DNA of 61,081 bases from Streptomyces mangrovisoli. GTDB taxonomy: Bacteria > Actinomycetota > Actinomycetes > Streptomycetales > Streptomycetaceae. This document shows, in pieces, positions 31,592 to 40,088 of the stretch. A program made the position numbers and the translations under genes. The stretch spans positions 1 through 61,081 of the forward strand of contig NZ_LAVA02000079.1 in the NCBI RefSeq assembly GCF_000974985.2, written 5' to 3'. Each line of letters starts with the position of its first letter. The stretch's first letter is position 1. The notes under the pieces are model-generated. The model was not told the origin of the DNA. It did no database searches and saw nothing but the letters and a program-made list of their open reading frames with translations.

Positions 31592-33178
31592 ATGGTGAGT
31601 GTTCAATCGCCTCCCCGCGGCCGCGAACTCCCCTACAGCCGGGTGCTGTTGCCGCCCGCGATACTGATGGCCGCGGCGACCGGCGGCGCCGTCGCCCTGG
31701 TCCCCGGTCCGGCCCGGACCGCCGTCGGCTGGTGCGGCGCCGTGGCGACGCTGCTGGTGCTCGCCCTGGCCGCCGAGGTCGTACGCCGCGGACGCGACCT
31801 GCGCGACCTGCGGCTGCGGGCCGACCGGCGCACCGCCGAACTGGAACGGCGCGTCGCCGGCCACGACGCCGACTTCGCGCGCCTCGGGCAGGAGATCGTG
31901 CCCGCCGCGCTGTTCCGGCTGCGCGGCGGAGAATCCCCCCAAGAGGTGATGCGCGAAGTCGTCGACGCCGACCCGGAGTGGCGACTGCTGCCCGAGTCGC
32001 AGCGCGCCCTGCTGCGCACCGTGCTGCGGATCGTGGACAACGAGGAGGCCCTGCGTGACTCCTCGCAGCGCTCCTTCGTCAGCATCGCCCGCCGCGTGCA
32101 GGCCATCGTCCATCAACAGGCGGCGGAACTGCGGGAGATGGAGGAGGACCACGGCCGCAACCCCGAGGTCTTCGACGACCTCCTGCGCATCGACCACGGC
32201 ACCGCGCTGATCGGCCGGCTCGCCGACTCCATCTCCGTCCTCGGCGGCGGCCGCCCCGGACGCCAGTGGCCCGCCCCCGTCCCGCTGTACAGCGTGCTGC
32301 GCGGCGCCATGTCCCGCATCCTCGACTACCGCCGCATCGAGCTGCACTCGATCGCCGCGGTCAACATCAAGGGCGTCTCCGTCGAACCGGTCATCCACGC
32401 CGCCGCGGAGCTCCTCGACAACGCCACCCGCTACTCCCCGCCCCAGACCAAGGTGCACGTCACCGCCGTCGAGGTGCAGACCGGCGTGGCCATCGAGATC
32501 GAGGACGCCGGCGTCAGCCTCAGCGAGGAGGCCCGCGCCCGCGCCGAGGGGATGCTGGAGCGCGCCAAGGCCGGTGTCGACCTCCAGGACCTCGGCGACA
32601 CCCCGCGCCTCGGCCTCGCCGTCGTCGGCCGGCTCTGCTCGGCGTACGACATGCAGGTCTCGCTGCGGGCCTCCGCCTACGGCGGTGTGCGGGCCGTGAT
32701 GATCGTGCCGAGCGCCATGATGACCTCCGAGCCCGCCCCCGGCCTGGCCCACGGCATCGGCGTCACCGCCGCGCCCAGGGCCGAACTCGGCGCCGTGGAG
32801 GGCCCCAAGCGCGCGCCGAAGAAGCGCCGCCCCACCAGCCCCCGGATCCCCGCCTCGTTCACCCTGGAGGACGACGTCCCCGAGGTGACCGAGTGGACGC
32901 CGAACGGACTCCCGCAGCGACGCAGCCGGATGAAGACGCCGCTCCACCAACGCCTCGCGGAACAGGCCGCCTTCGAACGGGCCGAGCAGGAGGCCGAGTC
33001 CCGTTGGCCTTCGCCCGCGGCGGACCCCGAGCCGGAGGAGAAGGAGCCCGAACCGGGCCTGTGGGTCGAGGCGTTCATGAGCGGGCTCAAGGGCGACCCC
33101 GAACCGGTCGCCTCCCCCCAGCCGACCACCAGCGAGCCGGCCCGCATCGAGGCCGACGAGGAGGGTGACCTCACGTGA
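31592..33178 (+). CDS. cvnA9: Conservon sensor-like ATPase CvnA (RarA type)
   Basis: Membrane histidine-kinase-like protein, first member of a conservon, which in streptomycetes forms a membrane complex likened to G-protein-coupled signalling. 528 residues: two transmembrane helices (about 18-38 and 45-65), a coiled region, then a HATPase domain with N-box AAELLDNATRYSPP, G1 EIEDAGVS and G2 LGLAVVGRL. The C-terminal ~140 residues are disordered, Pro/Glu-rich. ATG at 31592 after AAAGGG; the next codon GTG is an alternative. The stop overlaps cvnB in GTGA. The set matches the rar/cvn9 operon, which sits near tat and the proteasome locus in S. coelicolor. Confidence 0.88.
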   Translation: MVSVQSPPRGRELPYSRVLLPPAILMAAATGGAVALVPGPARTAVGWCGAVATLLVLALAAEVVRRGRDLRDLRLRADRRTAELERRVAGHDADFARLGQEIVPAALFRLRGGESPQEVMREVVDADPEWRLLPESQRALLRTVLRIVDNEEALRDSSQRSFVSIARRVQAIVHQQAAELREMEEDHGRNPEVFDDLLRIDHGTALIGRLADSISVLGGGRPGRQWPAPVPLYSVLRGAMSRILDYRRIELHSIAAVNIKGVSVEPVIHAAAELLDNATRYSPPQTKVHVTAVEVQTGVAIEIEDAGVSLSEEARARAEGMLERAKAGVDLQDLGDTPRLGLAVVGRLCSAYDMQVSLRASAYGGVRAVMIVPSAMMTSEPAPGLAHGIGVTAAPRAELGAVEGPKRAPKKRRPTSPRIPASFTLEDDVPEVTEWTPNGLPQRRSRMKTPLHQRLAEQAAFERAEQEAESRWPSPAADPEPEEKEPEPGLWVEAFMSGLKGDPEPVASPQPTTSEPARIEADEEGDLT

Positions 33179-33582
33179 TCCAGCAGCGTGCCAACTTCGA
33201 CTGGATGCTCAAGGATCTCGCCGACGGCGTACCGGGCATCGAGATGATCGTGGTCCTCTCCGCCGACGGGCTGCGCATCGCCCGCCACGGCGGCGACCCC
33301 GACGCGGCCGACCGCGTCGCCGCCGCCTGCGCCGGACTCCAGAGCCTGGCGGGCGCCGTGGCCGCCGAGATCCCCGACAGCGACGGCCGCATGAGGATGG
33401 TCATCATCGAGATCAACGGCGGCTATTTCTACCTGATGGCTGCCGGCCCCAACGCCTATCTCGCGGTGCTCTCCGACGTCGTCGCCGAACCCGGTCTGAT
33501 GAGCAACCGGATGCGCGACCTCGTCGTCCGGATCGGCGCGCATCTCACCAGCCCGCCGCGGCGCAACGGGCAGACCGTATGA
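33175..33582 (+). CDS. cvnB9: Conservon roadblock/LC7 protein CvnB
   Basis: 135-residue roadblock/LC7 fold protein, a regulator of the small GTPase CvnD by analogy with MglB. Conserved stretches: FDWMLKDLADGVPGIEMIVVLSADGL and VIIEINGGYFYLMAAGPNAYLAVL. The GTG start lies in a 4-base overlap with cvnA and its stop overlaps the cvnC ATG, so the genes are coupled. Confidence 0.9.
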   Translation: MIQQRANFDWMLKDLADGVPGIEMIVVLSADGLRIARHGGDPDAADRVAAACAGLQSLAGAVAAEIPDSDGRMRMVIIEINGGYFYLMAAGPNAYLAVLSDVVAEPGLMSNRMRDLVVRIGAHLTSPPRRNGQTV

Positions 33583-34007
33583 CTCCTCCGCGACGCCGAC
33601 GGCGCGAACCCAGGGAGCGGGCCGCCCCCGAGCCCCCGAAACCGCGGCACGGCGACGGGGCGGACCCGGCACAGGGCACCACCAGGAACCCGGAACGCCT
33701 GTACGTCCTCACCGGCGCCGTCGACGGGGAGCGCGCGAACCTCGACCTGGTGACGCTGATCGTGACCCGGGGCGACCCGCCGCCGGCCACCAGCCCGGAA
33801 CAGACCGCCCTGCTGCGGCTGTGCGCCGCACCTCTGTCCGTGGCCGAGCTGTCGGCCTACCTCGAACTGCCGTTCAGCGTGGTGACCGTGCTGCTCACCG
33901 AGCTGCTCACGGCCGAACTGGTGCAGGCGCGCGCCCCGATCGTCCGGCAGGCGCTCCCCGACCGTTCCCTCCTCGAAGCGGTGATGCATGGACTTCAAAG
34001 GCTCTGA
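33579..34007 (+). CDS. cvnC9: Conservon DUF742 protein CvnC
   Basis: 142 residues. A basic N-terminus (PPRRRRREPRERA) is followed by the DUF742 region: RLYVLTGAVDGERANLDLVTLI, then LSVAELSAYLELPFSVVTVLLTELL, which looks like a winged-helix segment. In other conservons this protein joins the CvnA-B-D complex. The ATG at 33579 overlaps the cvnB stop, and its 3' end overlaps cvnD by 20 bp. No catalytic motif. Confidence 0.88.
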   Translation: MTPPRRRRREPRERAAPEPPKPRHGDGADPAQGTTRNPERLYVLTGAVDGERANLDLVTLIVTRGDPPPATSPEQTALLRLCAAPLSVAELSAYLELPFSVVTVLLTELLTAELVQARAPIVRQALPDRSLLEAVMHGLQRL

Positions 34008-34608
34008 CACCGTCCCCGGACCACGCACCGCGGACCACCTGCCGCACACGGCGCAGGCCGCGGTGAAGATCGTGATCGTGGGCGGGTTCGGCGTCGGAAA
34101 GACCACCATGGTCGGCTCCGTCAGCGAGATCAGGCCGCTGACCACCGAGGAGACCATGACGCAGGCGGGTGTCGGCGTCGACGACAACTACGGCTCCGAG
34201 ACCAAGACCGCCACCACCGTGGCGATGGACTTCGGCCGGATCAGCATCACCGACCAACTGGTGCTCTACCTGTTCGGCACCCCCGGACAGGAGCGCTTCT
34301 GGTTCCTGTGGAACGGCCTGTTCGAAGGCGCGCTCGGCGCGGTCGTGCTCATCGACACCCGCCGTCTGGAGGTCAGCTTCGACGTCATGGGGCGCCTGGA
34401 GGAGCGCGGCGTTCCGTTCGTCGTCGCCGTCAACTCCTTCCCCGACGGCCCTCGTTACCCCCTCGAGGAGCTGCGCGCGGCGCTCGACCTGGCGCCGAAC
34501 ATCCCGATCGTCGAGTGCGACGCGCGCCGCCGCGCCTCCAGCCGCGACGTGCTGATGACCCTCATGCACTTCCTGCACTCGCTCCACACGACGGGCGCGC
34601 TGACCTGA
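33988..34608 (+). CDS. cvnD9: Conservon small GTPase CvnD
   Basis: 206-residue Ras-like GTPase of the bacterial CvnD/MglA-related group. P-loop GGFGVGKTT (about 32-40), G3 LFGTPGQERF, and a G4 region that reads NSFPDG in place of the usual NKxD, as seen in this family. Expected to cycle on the CvnA-B-C membrane complex. ATG at 33988 lies inside the end of cvnC. Followed by a ~150-bp GC-rich spacer with tandem repeats before the P450. Confidence 0.9.
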   Translation: MDFKGSDTVPGPRTADHLPHTAQAAVKIVIVGGFGVGKTTMVGSVSEIRPLTTEETMTQAGVGVDDNYGSETKTATTVAMDFGRISITDQLVLYLFGTPGQERFWFLWNGLFEGALGAVVLIDTRRLEVSFDVMGRLEERGVPFVVAVNSFPDGPRYPLEELRAALDLAPNIPIVECDARRRASSRDVLMTLMHFLHSLHTTGALT

Positions 34609-34735
34609 CCGGCGCGCCCGCCCGACCCCGCGCCTCGACCCACGGACCGCGCCGACCCGACCGGCGCGTCCGCCCGACCCGCCCCGCGCCTCGACCCGAC
34701 GGGCCCGCCGACCCGACGGCGCGCCCGCCTGACCA
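34609..34735. repeat. Degenerate tandem repeat in conservon spacer
   Basis: A ~55-bp unit (CCGGCGCGCCCGCCCGAC...CCGACCCGA) is repeated a little over two times between cvnD and the P450 gene. Copies differ by small indels. Confidence 0.55.
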
Positions 34736-34757
34736 CCTCTGCTTCGGAGCGATCACC

Positions 34758-36248
34758 GTGACGCCTGAACCCCACTCCTCCACCGGCACCGACGGCCCCC
34801 TGTCCGGCCCGCCGCCGGGCTGCCCCGCACACGGCACCGGCCCCGGCGGACTGCACCGGCTCTACGGCCCCGACGCGGCCGACCTCAGTGCCCTCTACGA
34901 CACCCTGCGCGCCGAACACGGCCCTGTCGCACCGGCGTTGCTCCACGACGACGTGCCGGTGTGGGTGGTGCTCGGCCACGCCGAGAACCTCCACATGGTC
35001 CGCACGCCGTCCCAGTACTGCCGGGACAGCCGGATCTGGACGCCGCTCCAGGAGGGCATGGTCAAGCCCGACCACCCGCTGATGCCGCACATCGCCTGGG
35101 AGCCGATCTGCTCCTACGCCGAGGGCGACGAACACCTGCGGCTGCGCGGCGCGGTCACCGGCGCCATGGCCACCATCGACCACCGCGGCATCCGGCGCTA
35201 CATCAACCGCTACACCCAGCGCCTGGTCAACACCTTCTGCGAACAGGGCCGCGCCGACCTGGTCAGCCAGTTCGCCGAACACCTACCCATGGGCGTGATG
35301 TGCGAGATCCTCGGGCTGCCCGAGGAGTACAACGACCGCATGGTGCAGGCAGCCCGCGACATGCTCAAGGGCACCGAGACCGCCATCGCCAGCCACGGCT
35401 ACGTCATGGAGGCGCTCCAGCGCCTCACCGCCCGGCGGCGCGCGCAGCCCGAGGAGGACCTCGCCAGCCAGCTGATCGCCCAGCCCGCCGGCCTGACCGA
35501 CGACGAGGTCACCAAGCACCTGTGGGTGGTCCTCATGGCGGCCTACGAGGCCACGGTGAACCTCACCGCGAACGTGCTGCGGATGGTGCTGACCGACCCT
35601 CGCTTCCGCGCCCAGCTCAACGGGGGCCAGATGACGGTCCCGGAGGCGGTCGAGCAGTCCCTGTGGGACGAGCCGCCGTTCAGCACGGTCTTCGCCTACT
35701 TCGCCAAGCAGGAGACCGAACTGGGCGGGCAGCGCATCCGCAAGGGCGACGGGCTGCTGTTCGGCATCGCGCCCGGCAACGTCGACCCGCGGGTACGCCC
35801 GGATCTCGCGGCCAACATGCAGGGCAACCGCTCCCACCTGGCGTTCGGCGGGGGCCCGCACGAGTGCCCCGGCCAGGACATCGGGCGGGCGATCGCCGAC
35901 ACCGGCGTGGACGCGCTGCTGCTGCGGCTGCCGGATGTGCAACTCTCCTGCGAGGAGGACGAGTTGCGCTGGACCGAGTCGATCTCCTCACGGCATCTGG
36001 CGGAACTGCCGGTGCACTTCGAGCCGAAGCCGCAGCAGGACGTCAAGGCGAGGCCGGGGCACGCGGCGATCCCGCCGCAGCGGGGCACCTGGCAGGTCGG
36101 CACGGCCCGCCCCGAGGCGGCGCCGCCGGAGCACACGGCCCCCGCCGCGACCCCCGCGGCTCCGGTCTCGCCCCCAGCTCCCATCGCCGAACACCCCCGC
36201 AGGCAGGGCGTGTTGCGGCGCCTGCTGCGCTGGTGGCGGGGCGAGTAG
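34758..36248 (+). CDS. Cytochrome P450, CYP157-like, without the ExxR motif
   Basis: Fifth gene of the conservon (RarE position). GTG at 34758 with GGAG upstream; 496 residues, longer than a usual ~400-residue P450 because of a Pro/Ala-rich C-terminal tail (from about 430). Heme loop FGGGPHECPGQD has the axial Cys at about 370. The I-helix reads AAYEAT in place of the usual AGxDT/AGxET. At the K-helix, where ELLR is expected, the sequence is QSLW (about 300-303). Loss of ExxR is a published property of the CYP157 family. The substrate is unknown, and a standard monooxygenase role is not guaranteed. Confidence 0.88.
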   Translation: MTPEPHSSTGTDGPLSGPPPGCPAHGTGPGGLHRLYGPDAADLSALYDTLRAEHGPVAPALLHDDVPVWVVLGHAENLHMVRTPSQYCRDSRIWTPLQEGMVKPDHPLMPHIAWEPICSYAEGDEHLRLRGAVTGAMATIDHRGIRRYINRYTQRLVNTFCEQGRADLVSQFAEHLPMGVMCEILGLPEEYNDRMVQAARDMLKGTETAIASHGYVMEALQRLTARRRAQPEEDLASQLIAQPAGLTDDEVTKHLWVVLMAAYEATVNLTANVLRMVLTDPRFRAQLNGGQMTVPEAVEQSLWDEPPFSTVFAYFAKQETELGGQRIRKGDGLLFGIAPGNVDPRVRPDLAANMQGNRSHLAFGGGPHECPGQDIGRAIADTGVDALLLRLPDVQLSCEEDELRWTESISSRHLAELPVHFEPKPQQDVKARPGHAAIPPQRGTWQVGTARPEAAPPEHTAPAATPAAPVSPPAPIAEHPRRQGVLRRLLRWWRGE

Positions 36249-36279
36249 CGACCGGCGCGGCCCGGTGGGGCCCTTTCGT

Positions 36280-36317
36280 GCAGTTCCCCGCGCCCCTGAA
36301 GGGGCGCGGGGAACTGC
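36280..36317. terminator. Element-derived hairpin between P450 and pseudouridine synthase
   Basis: Perfect 17-bp stem: GCAGTTCCCCGCGCCCC (36280-36296) and its complement (36301-36317) around TGAA. This is the cleanest copy of the window's dispersed element and acts as a bidirectional terminator candidate. Confidence 0.85.
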
Positions 36318-36371
36318 GCGATCAGCCACGACGGAGCCGCACCCGCCCGCAGACCCGCACGTGGCCCTCGG

Positions 36372-37325
36372 TCAGTGGTCCGACGCCCACTCCGCGTAGG
36401 CGGACCACGCGGCCAGCGTCCGCGCGCTGCGGAAGCGGTGCTCCCTGCCGGTCACCGGATCGGTGAACTCCAGCGCCCGCGCCAGCAGTTGCAGCGGGCG
36501 GCGGAAGTCGCCGGCGGGCACGGGCGGCAGCACCGTCGGATACAGCGGGTCGCCGAGCAGTGGCACGCCCAACGCGCTCATGTGCACCCGCAGCTGGTGG
36601 GTCTGCCCGGTGCGGGGCAGGAGCCGGTAGCGCGCGAGGCCGTCGGCGCGGTGCTCGGCCGCCTCGACCCGGCTGACGGCGTTGGGCTCGCCCGCCACCT
36701 CCCGTGCCGCGGGTACCCCCCGCTCCTTCACGATCCGGCTGCGCACGGTGCGCGGCAGCCCGAGCCCGGCGTCGTACGCCGCGATCGCCTCGTACTCCTT
36801 GTGCACCCGCCGGTCCCGGAACAGCGCCTGGTACGCGCCGCGTTCCTCGGGCCGCACCGTGAACAGCACCAGTCCGGCGGTGAGCCGGTCGAGCCGGTGC
36901 GCGGCGCCGAGCGAGGGCAGCTCCAGCTCCCGCCGGAGCCGGGCGAGCGCGGTCTCGGTGACATGGCTGCCGCGGGGTGTCGTGGCGAGGAAGTGCGGTT
37001 TGTCGGCGACGACGATGTGCTCGTCGCGGTACACCACCTCGATCGGGAACGGCACCCGCGGCTCGGCGGGCAGCTCCCGGTGGAACCACACGAACAGGCC
37101 CGGCTCGTAGCCCGCGTCCGGCGCGACCGCCCGCCCGTCGGCGCCCACGACCAGCCCGTCCTCGAACAGGGCGTCCACCACCCCGGGACCCGCCCCCGAC
37201 AGCCGCTCGCGCAGGTGCTCGCGCACCGTCGCCCACGGCCCCTGCTGGGGCAGCCGCACCCGCACCGGGTCGACCCCGTCGCGCTGGGGGAGCGGGGAGG
37301 GCGGGATCCGGGTCTTGCGTCTCAT
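36372..37325 (-). CDS. RluA-family pseudouridine synthase
   Basis: Isomerises uridine to pseudouridine in rRNA or tRNA. 317 residues; motif II HRLDRLTAG with the catalytic Asp, preceded by VVYRDEHIVVADKPHFLATTPRG, and the later RTGQTHQLRVHMSALG. No clear N-terminal S4 domain, though the first ~80 residues differ from minimal RluA. ATG at 37325. Monocistronic, convergent with the P450 gene. The exact RNA target cannot be told. Confidence 0.9.
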   Translation of the reverse strand: MRRKTRIPPSPLPQRDGVDPVRVRLPQQGPWATVREHLRERLSGAGPGVVDALFEDGLVVGADGRAVAPDAGYEPGLFVWFHRELPAEPRVPFPIEVVYRDEHIVVADKPHFLATTPRGSHVTETALARLRRELELPSLGAAHRLDRLTAGLVLFTVRPEERGAYQALFRDRRVHKEYEAIAAYDAGLGLPRTVRSRIVKERGVPAAREVAGEPNAVSRVEAAEHRADGLARYRLLPRTGQTHQLRVHMSALGVPLLGDPLYPTVLPPVPAGDFRRPLQLLARALEFTDPVTGREHRFRSARTLAAWSAYAEWASDH

Positions 37326-37435
37326 CAGGGCCAGCGTAAGCGGTGCACGACCGGGAGGCGGGGCGCCGTCGGCGCGCCCGCCTCCCCGCTCGGTCGCAGG
37401 CCCGTGCCGTCACCGGCGCGCCCGCCCCCGCTCGC

Positions 37436-38977
37436 TCAGAGCGCCCGTGCCGCCACCGGCTCCGGCGTCCGCGCGGCGAGCGCCGCCGTACGCGCCCGGT
37501 ACGCCCGGTACCCCCACCCCGCCGCCAGCGTCAGCACGAGGAACAGGACCGTGAACCACTGGAAGTACCAGTGGCCGCCCGCCGGGTCGTACACCGCCGC
37601 GCGCGGCCACGCCAGGTCGACCGTCATCAGCAGGCCGTAGGCCAGCGCGAGCGCGTTGACCGGGACGCCCCAGCGGCCCAGCGAGAACAGCGGCGCGCCC
37701 GTCTCGTCCGTGCCGTCGGCGGTGAACTCGCCGCGCAGCCTGCGGTACAGCAGCGGCCCGGTGACCATGGCGTAGGCGAGGTACAGCATCACGATGCAGG
37801 TCGTGCCGATGGCGAGGAACGCGTCCGGGGAGGCGAAGTTCATCAGCAGCAGCACGCCCGCGAGGACGCCCACGACGACGGCGGGCGCGCCGGGCATACC
37901 GGTGCGGGCGTCGACCTTCGCGAGCCGGTGGGCGAACGGGAGCTGCCCGTCGCGGGCCATGGAGAACAGCATCCGGGAGGCGGCGGTCTGGATGGCGAGG
38001 GTCGCCACCGCGATCGCCACCACCACGTCGGCCAGCAGCACCCGGCCGACCCCGTCGCCGAGGCTGCTGGTGAGGACGTAGCTGAGTCCGTCCGTGGCGA
38101 GGTGCCCGTCGGTGAGGCTGGGCGCGGCGAGCAGCCCGCCGAGGACGACGAGCCCGCCGAGCAGTCCGGCGGCGCCCAGCGCGGTGAGGATGGTGCGCGG
38201 CGCGGTGCGGCGCGGCAGCCGCGTCTCCTCGCTCATCTCGCCGGCGCTGTCGAAGCCGATCATCACGTACGCCGCCGTGAACGAGCCGACCGCCAACGCG
38301 CCGAACAGGCCGCCCTGGGCGGCGGTGCCGGTGTGGAAGGTGATGCCGGGGGAGCGCTCGGAGTGGGTCAGCAGCAGGACGACGATCAGGACCGCGCCGA
38401 TGATCTCGGCGGTCACGCCGACCCGGTTGATCGCGGACATGACCCGGTTGTCGAGCACGTTCACGACGGTGGTGAGCACCAGCAGGACGACGCCGAGGAC
38501 GGCCGCGTTGGCGGCGCCGTCCGCGGAGACCGGCGAGGGGTCGGTGCCGACGAGCTGGAAGCCGGACCAGAGCGCGGGCAGCACCATCTGGAGCGCCAGA
38601 GCCGCGGCGGCCACCACCACGATCTGCCCGATCACCATGATCCAGCCGGCGAACCAGCCGAAGGCGGCGGTGGACAGCCGTGAGGACCACTGGTAGATCG
38701 CGCCGGAGATCGGGTAGCGGGCGGCGAGTTCGGCGAAGCACGCGGCCACCGCCAGCTGGCCGATCAGCACGACGGGCCAGGCCCAGAAGAAGACGGGGCC
38801 ACCGAAGGCGTACCCGAAGGCGAAGAACTGGAAGACGGTCGTCAGGACGGAGATGAAGGAGAACCCGGCCGCGAACGAGGCGTACCGGCCGAGGCTGCGG
38901 TGCAGCTCCTGGCGGTAGCCGAACTCGGCGAGGGAACGGTCGTCGGTCGTGTCGGTCGTGGTCGCGGTCGTCGTCAC
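37436..38977 (-). CDS. APC-superfamily amino-acid/amine permease
   Basis: Integral membrane symporter of 513 residues with about 12 transmembrane segments and the APC signature region FAAGFSFISVLTTVFQFFAFG...AELAARYPISGAIYQWSSRL. I chose the GTG at 38977 because a purine tract (AAGGCAGG) precedes it; a GTG at 38998 would add seven residues. The substrate is unknown: amino acids, ethanolamine or guanidine-like amines are possible. A palindrome 88-109 bp upstream nearly matches the one at the guanidine/urea operon, which favours a nitrogen substrate of that pathway. Confidence 0.88.
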   Translation of the reverse strand: MTTTATTTDTTDDRSLAEFGYRQELHRSLGRYASFAAGFSFISVLTTVFQFFAFGYAFGGPVFFWAWPVVLIGQLAVAACFAELAARYPISGAIYQWSSRLSTAAFGWFAGWIMVIGQIVVVAAAALALQMVLPALWSGFQLVGTDPSPVSADGAANAAVLGVVLLVLTTVVNVLDNRVMSAINRVGVTAEIIGAVLIVVLLLTHSERSPGITFHTGTAAQGGLFGALAVGSFTAAYVMIGFDSAGEMSEETRLPRRTAPRTILTALGAAGLLGGLVVLGGLLAAPSLTDGHLATDGLSYVLTSSLGDGVGRVLLADVVVAIAVATLAIQTAASRMLFSMARDGQLPFAHRLAKVDARTGMPGAPAVVVGVLAGVLLLMNFASPDAFLAIGTTCIVMLYLAYAMVTGPLLYRRLRGEFTADGTDETGAPLFSLGRWGVPVNALALAYGLLMTVDLAWPRAAVYDPAGGHWYFQWFTVLFLVLTLAAGWGYRAYRARTAALAARTPEPVAARAL

Positions 38978-39064
38978 GGCGGCACCTGCCTTCGGCACGC
39001 GGTAGCGGTCTGCGGTCCAGGCGATTCCGGGCGGCCGCCCCCTGCCGGGAGGCCCCCGCCGGTA

Positions 39065-39086
39065 ATTCCTGTCGGGCGACAGAAAT
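39065..39086. promoter_or_regulatory. Second copy of the TetR-type palindrome, upstream of APC permease
   Basis: ATTCCTGTCG (39065-39074) and CGACAGAAAT (39077-39086) with spacer GG; one mismatch to the copy at 30473-30494. The identity extends beyond the arm (CGACAGAAATTAGG in both). Confidence 0.75.
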
Positions 39087-39186
39087 TAGGGACGGCCTGT
39101 TTCGGCGGCATCACGCGGGCGTGTCCGGGCCGGGCCGAAGTGCTCACGCCCCTTGCCGGCCGCCTGAACGCGATACATCGTGTGTC

Positions 39187-39215
39187 TTGACGCTCTCCGA
39201 CGGTCGCGATATGTT
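39187..39215 (+). promoter_or_regulatory. Candidate promoter of padR-drrAB-type genes
   Basis: TTGACG (39187-39192), 17-bp spacer, TATGTT (39210-39215), 55 bp before the PadR start. Confidence 0.5.
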
Positions 39216-39269
39216 CGGCCACGGATATTCGTCAACGAGGGCATGCAGCGGGAGAGTGAGGCGGTACCC

Positions 39270-39923
39270 ATGGCGACCAAGCGCCGCAAGCTCACCAACC
39301 CGCTCGCGCTCGCGGTCATGGTGCTGCTCACCGAGAAGCCCATGCATCCCTACGACATCGCCCAGACCCTGCGCCGCCGCGGCAAGGACGCGAGCCTGAA
39401 GATCAACTACGGCTCGCTCTACACGGTGGTGCAGAACCTCCAGAAGCACGGCTTCGTCGAGGTCACCGACGTGGAGCGGCAGGGCAACCGCCCCGAGCGC
39501 ACGCTCTACGGCATCACGGACGCCGGCCGCGAGGAGGCCACCGAGTGGCTGTCCGACCTGCTCGCCGTCCCCGCGCGGGAGTTCCCCGTCTTCGAGTCCG
39601 CGATCTCCCTCATGGGCATCCTGCACCCCGACGAGGTGACCAGGCTGCTGGGGGAGCGGCTGGGCACGCTCGACGTGGAGATCGCGAGCCAGCGCGGCGC
39701 CATGGCCAAGCTGCGCGAGACCCTGCCCCGGCTCTTCCTGGTCGAGACGGAGTTCCATCTCCACATGGCCGAGGCGGAGGCGGAGTGGGTCCGCGGCTTC
39801 CTCACCGAGCTGGCCGGCGGCACCTTCCCCGGCGTCAAGGAGTGGCGGGCCTTCAGCGAGACCGGTGAGGTCCCCGAGGAGTTCAGCAGGCTGGAGGCCG
39901 GTTTCGAGCAGCAGACCTCATGA
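39270..39923 (+). CDS. PadR-family transcriptional regulator
   Basis: 217 residues. N-terminal winged helix (NPLALAVMVLLTEKPMHPYDIAQTLRRRG, INYGSLYTVVQNLQKHGFV, ERTLYGITDAGREE), then a C-terminal helical dimerisation domain (Vir_act_alpha_C type). ATG at 39270 with GAGAGTGAGG upstream. PadR proteins such as LmrR commonly repress an adjacent drug exporter; the ABC genes follow in the same direction after 165 bp, consistent with that. Confidence 0.9.
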   Translation: MATKRRKLTNPLALAVMVLLTEKPMHPYDIAQTLRRRGKDASLKINYGSLYTVVQNLQKHGFVEVTDVERQGNRPERTLYGITDAGREEATEWLSDLLAVPAREFPVFESAISLMGILHPDEVTRLLGERLGTLDVEIASQRGAMAKLRETLPRLFLVETEFHLHMAEAEAEWVRGFLTELAGGTFPGVKEWRAFSETGEVPEEFSRLEAGFEQQTS

Positions 39924-40088
39924 AACAGACCCCGGCAGGGCTGTTGCAGCAGCCCCGCCAGGGTCTCGAACCCCGAGCTGACTCCGCCGTGAGGCAGCGC
40001 CAGGACATCGAGGTGCGGCACACCCAGGATATCCCGGCGCTCTTCACACGGATCAGCTGTCATCCGCTCACACAGGAGAGCAGCCGAA

